This document shows positions 9,340-18,900 of a stretch of DNA of 26,690 nucleotides, in pieces. The position numbers were made by a program, and so were the translations under genes. The stretch spans positions 1-26,690 of the forward strand of contig JBCBQD010000049.1 of assembly GCA_039820425.1 (NCBI GenBank), in the 5' to 3' direction. Below the pieces are notes generated by a model. That model did no database searches. It was given only the letters and a program-made list of their open reading frames with translations, and was not told where the DNA came from. The DNA is from SIO4C1 sp039820425 (GTDB lineage Bacteria; Cyanobacteriota; Cyanobacteriia; Phormidesmidales; Phormidesmidaceae). Within the stretch, counting starts at the first letter, position 1, and each line of letters begins with the position of its first letter.

Positions 9340-11019
9340 ATGACATCTATCCCTCATCTAAACTCTGATATTCTGAACTGTGATGTTGTAATTATTGGTT
9401 GCGGCCCCGTGGGGGCCGTGGCCGCTAATCTGTTGGGTCTATATGGCATTCAAACAGTTGTCTTTGAGCGTGAGTTAGATGTCTACCACTTACCCAGGGC
9501 GATCCATTTTGATCATGACATCATGCGCATTTTCCAGCAACTGGGCCTCTATCAAAAGATGTCAGCGGTGGTCACATCAACACCAGAATTACAGTTTCTA
9601 GATCGCCACCGTCGCCTGCTGTTCTCAGTAAGAGAACCCGCTTCAACGACTCACTTAGGATTTGCCCAACATTATGTGTTTTATCAACCCTGGATGGAGT
9701 CGGTTCTGCGGGAAGGGATAGCGCGTTTTGATAGTGTGAGCGTTTATCTGGGTCATGCCGTTCAATCGATTGTTCAGGAGTCAGAGCGCGTTCTGGTTAG
9801 GGGGCAAGATATCGATCATCAGCATGAGCCTGTACAGGTGCGGGCACGCTATGTGCTGGGCTGTGATGGAGCGGCTAGTCTGACCCGTAAATCTTCTGGA
9901 ATCACGTTACAGGATTTCAAATTTGACAAGCAGTGGCTGGTGGTTGACACCTTTTTGAAAGATACTTGTGCTCCCTCGGTCAAAAGAACACTCCCTAAAG
10001 CCTGCCAGCTCCTGTGCGATGAGCGGCGACCAACGGTCTCTGTTCCCTCTGTCAAAAATCATCACCGCTGGGAATTTATGCTAGCTGATCATGAACAACC
10101 AGCCGTTTTTGAGCAGCCAGCTAAAGTGTGTGAGCTGCTCTCAGATTGGGTAGACCCCGATCAGCTTGATATCCGTCGTGCGGTCGTCTATCAGTTTCAC
10201 TCCCTGTTTGCCCAACAGTGGTGTAAGGGGAACCTTTTTCTGTTAGGAGATGCAGCTCATCAAATGCCTCCCTTTAGCGGACAAGGTCTCTGTTCTGGCA
10301 TTCGAGATGCCCACAACCTCTGTTGGAAAATCCATCGGGTTCTCAAAGGATACTCTTCGGAGGATCTGCTGGATACTTATGCACAGGAAAGAATGCCCCA
10401 TGTTCAAGAAATCTTGCAGGGGACCATGCGGTTTGGTGCGATCGCACAGACTCAAAACCCGATGATCGCCCTGGCGCGCAACACTATCTTTAGTCTTTTA
10501 CATCGCATTCCGGCTATCAGCCGACGGTTAAAGAACTTACACATACCTTTGCCAGGCCTCAAGACCGGCATTTTAGCAAGCACCGTTGATCCATCTCAGT
10601 CGGCGGCTGGTCAGCCGTTCCCACAGGTTGAGGTCTCCACCCAAACCGGTGAAACTATCTTACTTGATGAGCTGATGGGGCATCACTTTGTCATACTGAG
10701 TTTTAATCTCAGGCTCACGGCACGCCTATCTACGAGTACCCAGGCAGCCTGGAAAGCTCAATCGACTCGCTTTATCCACGCGCTATCTGGCCCAGATTCC
10801 CCCAGTCTAAACTTAACCAAGACCGGATCTGAGTGCCTAGTTCCAGTGGAGCAATGGGTTGTTATTGACAGGCATCATCAACTCAGTCGTTGGTTTGCTC
10901 AACAACGAGGAAACATCGTGATTATTCGCCCAGACCGTTACATATTTGGGGTTTATAACGTCCATGAAATTGACTCGGCCACCGCCCAAGTCAACACATT
11001 GCTAAGCGTGAGTTCGTAA
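9340..11019 (+). CDS. FAD-dependent aromatic hydroxylase (MhpA/PheA family, SrsC-like role)
   Basis: Class A flavoprotein hydroxylase (FAD_binding_3), 559 aa, close to the usual length of MhpA/PheA enzymes. Dinucleotide fold GCGPVG is at 20-25. The second FAD motif GDAAHQMPPFSGQG starts at G303/D304 and runs into SGIRDAHNLCWKI, very like 3-(3-hydroxyphenyl)propionate hydroxylase. The DG motif region is YVLGCDGAAS. The C-terminal part ends in a thioredoxin-like fold with IIRPDRYIFGVYNV, as in phenol hydroxylases. These enzymes ortho- or para-hydroxylate phenols with NAD(P)H and O2. SrsC in Streptomyces griseus does this on methylated alkylresorcinol to give a hydroquinone that oxidises to a quinone; the same role is inferred here. 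It is the last gene of the operon. Confidence 0.92.
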   Translation: MTSIPHLNSDILNCDVVIIGCGPVGAVAANLLGLYGIQTVVFERELDVYHLPRAIHFDHDIMRIFQQLGLYQKMSAVVTSTPELQFLDRHRRLLFSVREPASTTHLGFAQHYVFYQPWMESVLREGIARFDSVSVYLGHAVQSIVQESERVLVRGQDIDHQHEPVQVRARYVLGCDGAASLTRKSSGITLQDFKFDKQWLVVDTFLKDTCAPSVKRTLPKACQLLCDERRPTVSVPSVKNHHRWEFMLADHEQPAVFEQPAKVCELLSDWVDPDQLDIRRAVVYQFHSLFAQQWCKGNLFLLGDAAHQMPPFSGQGLCSGIRDAHNLCWKIHRVLKGYSSEDLLDTYAQERMPHVQEILQGTMRFGAIAQTQNPMIALARNTIFSLLHRIPAISRRLKNLHIPLPGLKTGILASTVDPSQSAAGQPFPQVEVSTQTGETILLDELMGHHFVILSFNLRLTARLSTSTQAAWKAQSTRFIHALSGPDSPSLNLTKTGSECLVPVEQWVVIDRHHQLSRWFAQQRGNIVIIRPDRYIFGVYNVHEIDSATAQVNTLLSVSS

Positions 11020-11054
11020 ACCAGTGTTAAGCAAATTGAGGCGTGTTGGATGCC

Positions 11055-11083
11055 CCTCGTCGTCGATTATCGATTAAACGAGG
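11055..11083. repeat. Hairpin-forming inverted repeat after the operon
   Basis: CCTCGT (11055-11060) pairs with ACGAGG (11078-11083), with an inner TCGAT/ATCGA pair. It sits 36 bp after the last operon gene and could act as a transcription end or mRNA 3' stabiliser. No T-run follows, so it is not a typical intrinsic terminator. Confidence 0.35.
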
Positions 11084-11093
11084 CAGCATCAAG

Positions 11094-11160
11094 GGCTCTG
11101 TTGCAAAAAGCGATCCCTTTGGTGATCACAGGGAAGTCTAAGGCGTCATGATTGTGCCTC
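11094..11160 (+). mobile_element. Solo end of an IS6-family element (remnant)
   Basis: GGCTCTGTTGCAAAAAGC at 11094-11111 has the IS6/IS26-type terminal repeat. The following 35-50 bases (GTGATCACAGGGAAGTCTAAG and beyond) align, in the same order, with the reverse complement of the right end of the IS6 element at 26649. Homology fades after about 11145-11175, near where the transposase start would be, and no transposase coding follows. It is therefore a truncated end whose transposase would have read on the + strand. The flank GCATCAAG has no matching duplication at 26650. Confidence 0.7.
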
Positions 11161-11260
11161 AGTAAAACGGGCATGGTTCAATTTCGGCGTTTTTTGGGCA
11201 ACACTCGCAGCCCAAGTCAGGCCATCTTTGACAATGGCCCAGCCTGCTTTTCGTCAACCG

Positions 11261-12880
11261 TTAAGCTCTCTGAAATCGCTGAAAGCCCAATAGCTCTAGC
11301 CAATGTGGGTGAGGCTGGCCGGTCAGCAATTCTTTTGGACTTTTCCCCACCCGTTCCGGTACCTGAGATCGTATGAAACAGCGGTGGTTAGGGAAAAACT
11401 GAAGCAAGCTCAAATAGGAATTACCCAGCCGACGACGCAGGAAAAAGTAGTTTCGTAACCGAGAGTTGAGATTCTCCACCAGCGAACTCGCTCTGGGCGT
11501 TTGTTTAAGGATTTCACCCACCGCTTCCATCAGCCCATAAAATTTACCGGAAAGCTGAGTGTGTAACTGATTCCACCGCTCCCAGTAAGGATTGGAGGTG
11601 GGTTGTTTGTGGTGCAACAGACAGACGTCACGCACCGCCTGTAAAGGCAGTTTAACGCACTCAGCAATCTCTGCTAGCTTTTGATCGAGGACACCTGCGA
11701 AAGCCAGCAGCTGATCGCGTTGGTTATGTAGGGCCTTTCTGAGTTTTCGAATCGTGAGATGCTGCTTGGATTCTCGTTGCTGGAGTTCTGCCTCAATGAA
11801 GTCAAACAGCTCCTGACGCACTGCCAACGACGGGCCAGCCAATTCGAGCACATCATGGGCGAGCCACTGCAAGAGGGTTTTGATATCTTGGGTGAGGGTT
11901 ACCAGTTCTCGCTCTCTACGCTTTGCGTAAACTAGCTGACTCGTCTTCTTCCGAGTCACTCGGTGAGTCAATTTGGCTTTGGCGATTTGCTCTTCGAGTT
12001 TAATTCGACGTGTTGTTGCCCCTTGGGCTTGTCAAGTCAGACCATTGGCGACCTGCTCAAATTGCTGCTGGATATGAAAGACATCCCCATGGCAGGGTGT
12101 TTCGCTCATGACTGCTTTCTGACCTGCCGGCAACGCGCTGCCGCCATCAGCAATGGTGTAGTCTGGGGCGAAGCCTTGGTTCATGACTTCCAGGAGATAC
12201 CAACCCCAAGTGTCTTCATCGCGACGCTCGACACCTTGGAGGCGGTAGCAGTAGGTTGAGGCTGCATCCACGCCTACTAATACGGGATGAGCGGCTTGAA
12301 AAATTTCGTCGTGGAGGCCCACCTCAATGCCGGAGAGGCCCTGGGATTGGTTGATCTCAGCGGTGGTGACCGCAGTGGCTTGGAGGCGATTGTGGATCGT
12401 GCCAATGCTGATGGATAAATCAAACAGATCGCAAAACAGTTCCTCCACGCCTCGATAGGAGCTGTGGCAGATGAGTATCAACCCCAGAATCAACTGGAAT
12501 AGCCAGTTTTTAGTTACTGGAAGATAAAATAATACATCTTCATCTGCTTGATTCGGGGCAAAGGACTCATCGAGTGCCTGCTGAGCTTTCTGTCCCTGCT
12601 GATAGATAAATTTCCGGCTGACTTGTGCTGGTCTGCCAGGTGGCTGATGGGTTCTGATCGCGAAAGCACCTGAATGCCGATAGCTTGTCGGATATCGGGC
12701 GGTAAGCTGGCGGCGACGGAGGCAGTTGGACTCATGCTGGGCGATCTCTAAGGAGCGATGACGACAAGCACTCAGCCTACCTGATCGCATCGGAAGTGTA
12801 ACCTGAACTTTAACCAAGCCCATTGTAATTGGTGTGCATTTACTCAAAGGAGCACAGGGTCGGCAATCCTTGCTTAACAA
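11261..12880 (-). pseudogene. DDE-type transposase interrupted by one in-frame TGA
   Basis: Two open segments, 12880-12032 (282 codons) and 11971-11261 (236 codons), lie in the same frame, separated only by TGA at 12034-12032 and 20 further sense codons. Together they make a 539-codon gene. The upstream half carries RTHQPPGRPAQVSRKF, VLVGVDAASTYCYRL and TIADGGSALPAG; the downstream half carries SSLVENLNSRLRNYFFLRRR and ERVGKSPKELLTGQ, typical of an unclassified transposase family found in cyanobacteria and proteobacteria. The IS family is not certain. The first 60-70 codons (TTG start inside a small palindrome at 12868-12882) look degenerate, so the true start is unknown. The TGA could be a single C-to-T change from CGA. 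The gene is probably dead. It lies between the biosynthetic operon and the haemagglutinin gene. Confidence 0.8.
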
Positions 12881-12959
12881 GGACAGTGCCTTATCCTTCC
12901 GTCTAAGATAGCCTTGAACAAACTATAGACTGAACTACAGTGACTAGGATTTCAGAAAC

Positions 12960-15900
12960 ATGGGTAAACCGAGGAATATGGGGGTAAATGGCGTATCAAG
13001 TCGTAGCGGTGTAAGGTCCTGCACCCCCACGGCAACCCTGCTTTTGATGCTGGGTCTGTCCAGTTTTCTGGCCCCTATCCCAGCCCTGGGCCAACTGCTC
13101 CCAGATGCCACCACAGGCACCCAGGTTCAGCCCGATAGTCATGTGCGCGGGCTACCCTCGGATCTGATTGAAGGGGGGACGATTCGCCGCGAAAGTCTCT
13201 TTCATAGCTTTCAAGAATTTAACATTGATGCTGGCCGAGGGGTTTATTTTGTTACCCCGCTCGATATTGCCAACATTTTCTCACGGATTACCGGGGGCAA
13301 TCCTTCTAACATTGAGGGTACGCTGGGGGTGCTGGGGAATGCCAATCTCTTTTTACTGAACCCAAACGGCATTCTGTTTGGCCCCAATGCGACCTTGGAT
13401 ATTCCGGGTTCCTTTACAGCCAGCACGGCAGACGCGTTTCAATTTGCTGACGGGCTAGAATTTAGCGCCACCGATCCTCAAGCTCCCCCATTGCTAACCC
13501 TCAGTATCACACCAGGGCTCCAACTGGGACGAGGGGACATTGCAAATGCAGGCAGTTTGGGTGTGCCAGCCGGGCGACAGCTGACATTGCAAGGGCGCAA
13601 TATCACTCACACGGGTCAGTTGATCGCCCCCAGTGGAACTGTGGGTCTGTTGGGTGAAACAATCGGATTGTTAGAAGAGGCCCTAGTGGATGTCTCTGGC
13701 CCTGGTGGGGGCGGCACCGTGTGGATTGGGGGGCTGGCGCAGGGGGCGCGCCCAGATCTGAATGCCCTGCGGACCTACATTGGCCCAGATGCCCGGATCA
13801 TTGCTGATGCCCTGGGGGCTGGGGACGGTGGCACGGTGGTGATTTGGTCCGATCAGGCCACCGGGTTCTACGGGGATATTTCTGCCCGAGGGGGGCGTGA
13901 GGGGGGCTTTGTTGAAGTGTCTAGCGACGGGCATTTAATCTTTCGCGGGGCGGTCGATACCACAGCGCCCCTGGGTGAAAGCGGTATTTTGCTGCTAGAC
14001 CCTGCCACCATTACCGTCGCCAATGGCACAGCGGATAGTGCCGCTGACGGCATAGATAGCTTTGCGGGGAGTGAGTCTGGGCTGGCAGGCCAGATATTGA
14101 GTGCGCCCTTGAGTGCCCTGGATGACTTGGGGCCGACTACTCTGTTTGAGTCGGAACTGGAAGGGTTGTCGGGGGATACCAATGTGATCTTGCAGGCGAC
14201 GGACGGCATTACTATCGAGGACCTGACGGACGATCAGCTAAGATTTTCGGGGGGGGTAGGCCGCATTGCCCTGGTGGCTGATGCCAACGGAGACGGGGTC
14301 GGGGATGTGATCATGCTGGATTTGCAAGATACCCTGGCTACCAATGGCCGAGATCTGTTGATCTCGGGTGCCAACCTTCGCCTGGGTAACCTGGATACCT
14401 CGGTCCTCTCTGAAGAGCGGCTCACCCCGGTGGATGTGGATGCGGGTGGGCCGATTCCGGCCTCAGGGACGTCTGGGTTGGCCAGTTTTACCTTTACAGT
14501 GCCTGATGGGTTAGGGTTCTTGACAGATGTGGATGTCAGATTTTCGGCTGCCCATACCTTCGATGCTGACCTGACGGTGTCCCTGGCCTCTCCAGGGGGG
14601 CTGACCCTGACCCTGTTAGATGGGGTCGGAGGCGGGGAAGATAATTTTCAAGATACGGTCCTGGATGATGGAGCAACGACGCCTATTGCTCAGGGAGCTG
14701 CCCCTTTTGCGGGTCGTTTTCAGCCAGAGGAGGACCTGAGTCTCTTTGAGGGCAGGTTTGCCAACGGGGTTTGGCTTTTAGAGGTGGTGGATAACTTTGA
14801 GTTTGACGCTGGCGAACTCTTTCAGGCTGGCGAGAGCGCTCCCTGGGGGACAGCCCTGGGGACTCAGCTACTGTTGACCTCGATTCAGCAAGTGCAAGAA
14901 GGGGATGGGGGAAGGGTGAACCTGTTGGCAACGGGGGATATTGCTGCCAACACTATTCTTACCTCGGGTATCGGTAGGGGAAACCAGGGAGGAACCGTTG
15001 ATATTAATGCAGGGGGCACGATCTCGTTGAGCGAGATCACGGCCTCTGGTAGCGGCGGGGGCGGGGATATCTTTATTAGTGGACAGGGAGATATTTTAAC
15101 AGGGGATTTGACGACGGCTTCGGCAACGTTTTCGGGAGATATCGATACGCTTGGGGGTGACGGGGGGGATATTGCGATCGCAACCCCCCTGGGCAATGTC
15201 AATACTGGAGTCCTGGATTTAACCACCCAATCAACATCCGGGGAAAACTTAATCGGGGGCAACGGAGGGGATCTCTCAATTACGACCACCTCTGGAGATA
15301 TCCAAACGTTATCACTGTTAACCGTTGCACGTTCTGGGGCATCTGGTACCGTTGTCGCTGGGGATGGCGGTGATATTTCTATTGCCACCGCCTCCGGTGA
15401 TGTGGATCTCTCTGCGGCCAATATTGTGTTACGGTCCCTTTCCTTTGGTAGTATGGTGACCAGCGGGCAGGGGGGGGATTTTTCGATTTCAACCACCTCT
15501 GGTGATATTACCCTTTCAGACGTGAACTCAACATCGCAAACGTCCGGGACTCGCAATCTAACCGGGGGTAATGGCGGGGCGGCGATCGTTTCAACGCGTT
15601 CTGGCGACATTGAGGTAACCGGGTCAATTGATTCGGGCTCAATCACTAATGGCTCCTCTGCCGATGACGTAATAGGCGGTGTCTCAGGGGCCATTTCGCT
15701 GTCAACCGAAACTGGAGACATCGACAGCCGCTCCCCTTTATTGGCAAATTCTGTGACCACTTCAGGCACAGGAAGTTCGGTCGCAGGCAGGGGGGGGCAA
15801 ATCTCGTTATCGACCACCGCAGGCGATATCAATGTCTTGAGTGCAAGCTCGTCCTCCAGAGCAACCTCCTCCTCTGGGCCGATCACGGGTCAGCGGGGGG

Positions 15901-18900
15901 GCAATATTTCTCTCTCAAGTCGCTCTGGCGATATCACTGTCTTGTCTGGATTAGATTCGTCTTCAGATATTACGTCCTCCTCTGGAACCCTCCGGGGCGG
16001 GAATGGCGGTGATATTACTATTTTCAGTGACCGGGGTAATCTCCTGATTGCCCCGCTGAGATCGGTTTCACTTTTGAATTCCTCCCTGGGAAGTGCAGCG
16101 GATGGGAATGGGGGAGACATTTCAATTTCATCCACCGCTGGCAATATTGATGTCTCCACCCTACAGACCTTCTCATTCTCAGACTCAGCCGCTGACGATA
16201 CCACCCCTGGCGGAGAGGGTGGCGCGGTGTCCATTTTCTCTGATCAGGGGGATATTAACCTGGGAAATCCAATTTTCGCCTTCTCGTTGGCCACCAACGG
16301 CCCTGCTGGCAACGGGGGCGACCTCTCGCTGGTCACTCAACAGGGGACTATATTCGGGGGAGACAGTGGCATTCTGCACTCATTTGCGGTGTCTCAAAAT
16401 AATGCAGGCAGCGGCGATGGCGGCAAGGTCACCCTATCGGCTAACAATCAAATCTCGTCGCTGGATGTGTTCACGGTGTCTTCTCAAGCAGAAGCCGGAG
16501 ATTTAGACATCGTCGGTTTTGGCGATCTCTTTTTGCTGGAGGAGGTTGACGTGGTGACCAGTGCCTCTGTCATCATTCCAAATCCGCTAGGGCCGCCGGT
16601 TATTGTGGAGGTGGGTGGCATCGGGCAGTCAGGGGATGCGAACCTCTCAGGGGCGGGTGCCCTCACCCTGAGTAACAGCAATATTATTAGCACGGCCCAG
16701 GGGATTTTGGAGGCAGGCAATATTCGCATCAGTAGCCCAGGGCAGGTCACGCTCCAGGGGGCCAGTCAAATTGTGAGCAATACCAATAGCGCCGGGACAG
16801 CGGGCAATATTAATGTTGACTCAGACACGGGCATTTTGTTGACCGGGGCCGATACGCTGCTATCGGCGCTGACCAATGCCCAGGGGCGGGCGGGTAATGT
16901 CACGTTAGAGGCACCTGAGATCACCTTAGATCCGGGGGCTCAGGTGTCTGTGCGCACCAATGCCCAGGGGCGGGCTGGCGACATTGCCCTGTTGACCAAT
17001 GTCCTGACGCTGGCTGAGGGGGCTGAGATCTCTGCTTCGACCGCTCGGGGGGCGGGGGGCCGCGTGCAGGTGCTGTCCCCAGAGGCCCTCACCATCAGTG
17101 GCCCGGGCAGGCTAACCGTTGAGACAACAGGCTCCGGCAATGCTGGCAATATTGAGATTCGGACCCCGCAATTAACCGTGACCGATGGGGTCGATATTTC
17201 TGCCGCGACCTTTTCAGATAGCCGCTTTCCCGCCGGGCCAGGCTCCGCTGGGGGCTTCCTTGATCCAGGAGATGCTGGGGATATCGAGATTTTTGCTGAT
17301 ACCTTCGATCTGACCAATGGAGCCAGGGTCCAAACCAATACCCTGGGGATTGGCGATGCTGGCACAATCGCACTCAATATTCGCGATACGCTGAGCTTAG
17401 ACGCGGGCGAGATCGCAGCCAATACCGCTGCGAGTTCTCTGGGGCAGGGGGGGAGTGTTCGGGTAAATGCAGACACAGCCCGGTTAAGTAACAGCCGCAT
17501 CAGCGTCAACAGCGAAGGCCAGGGCAGAGGGGGGGATATCCTGGTGGATGCGGGTTTGGTCGCCCTGGAGAACGGAGCCACTATCAGTGCCACCACGGCC
17601 AGCACCGATGGCGGCAACATTAACCTCCAAGCAGAGCACGCCCTGATTCTGTCGGATCGCAGTGAGATTAATGCCACAGCGGGCACGGCGTTAGCCGGGG
17701 GCGATGGGGGCAACATTGACATTGACGCTGAATTTGTGATCGCCCTCCCCGAAGGACAGAACCGTATTGTGGCCAATGCCTTTGCAGGCGATGGGGGCAA
17801 TATCAATATTGTTACGACGTCTCTCTTGGGGGCAGAATTTTTAGACATTTCCGCCTCTTCTGAATTTGGCCTGGATGGCGAAGTGGTGATTGACTCCCCC
17901 GATCTTGATCCGGCGCGGGGCATTATCGAACTCCCCGCCAATCTTGCCGATGCCAGTAACCAAATTGTCAATGCCTGCGCCGTCGGCAGACAGGGACAGT
18001 CTCAATTTGTTGCAACCGGGCGCGGTGGCTTACCGACGACCCCGGCCAGTCAGCCCACGGGTTTTTATGTGCTACCCGATCTCGGCAGACTATCCGAAGA
18101 ACAACCCACACAGGCCGCAGCGCAGGCTTACTATCAAGCTAACTATAGCCAGGCCGTGACCTTTTGGACCCAGGCCGCAAACCGCCTGTCGCCAGACCCC
18201 GATCGGCTGGCGTCTACGCTAAGTAACCTGGCCTTGGGCCACCATTACCTGGGCAATTGGCAACAGGCTGAGGCCGCTATCATTGACGCTCAACAGCTGC
18301 TGACGCCGGAAACGGCGACGCCTCAAGTTCTTGCGCAAGTTCTCAATACCCGCGCCAGCTTGAATCTTAGCCGAGGTCAGACCCAGCGCGCCCTTGACGA
18401 TTGGCAACAAGCCGCCGATCTCTATCGTAAAGTGGGCGATTCTCAGGGTTATTTTCAGGCTCAGCTCAACCAGGTTCAAACCTTGCAATCGTTAGGGTTT
18501 TATCGCCAAGCCCAGGCCCCACTCGAAGCTGTCAACACAGCCCTGGCAGATCAGCCCCCCTCTCCCCTCAAGGCGATGGGTCTGCTCACCCTCAGCCATA
18601 GCTTACGCAACAAGGGGGATACTGTCGGTGCACAACAAACCCTGGAAACAGCTCTTGACCTTGCCCAGAAGCTCAATCAACCCGCACTCACCAGTCAGAT
18701 TTTGCTCAACCTGGGCCATACTGCCCAACCTGACCAGGCCCTTGCCTACTACGAAAAAGCACAGGCAGCTGCCCCCACTGCCCTGACTCGATTTCAGGCA
18801 CAGATTAGCCAGCTGCGCCTGTTGGCCACCCACAATCCCTCGACGGCTCAATGCCTCTGGTCAGATCTGGCCCCCGCCTTCCAATCCACTCGTCTCCCGG

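Noticed and set aside
12032..12034. TGA recoding (selenocysteine or tryptophan readthrough) in the transposase
   Set aside because: No recoding structure or context is visible; a nonsense mutation in an insertion sequence is simpler.
11025..12880. TGTTAAGCAA at 11025-11034 and its reverse complement at 12871-12880 as terminal repeats of the split transposase element
   Set aside because: Only ten bases match, one copy is inside a small local palindrome (12868-12882), and an IS6 remnant would lie inside the element; probably chance.
12905..12950. Promoter TTGAAC with TACAGT 16 bases downstream before the exoprotein gene
   Set aside because: The -10 match is poor and alternative boxes nearby are equally good; not supportable without transcript data.
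14885..17971. Long open frames on the - strand (about 333, 114 and 343 codons) opposite the exoprotein repeats
   Set aside because: They are Pro/Ser-rich mirror products of the Gly/Asp/Thr-rich repeat coding on the + strand, without recognisable domains or ribosome sites.
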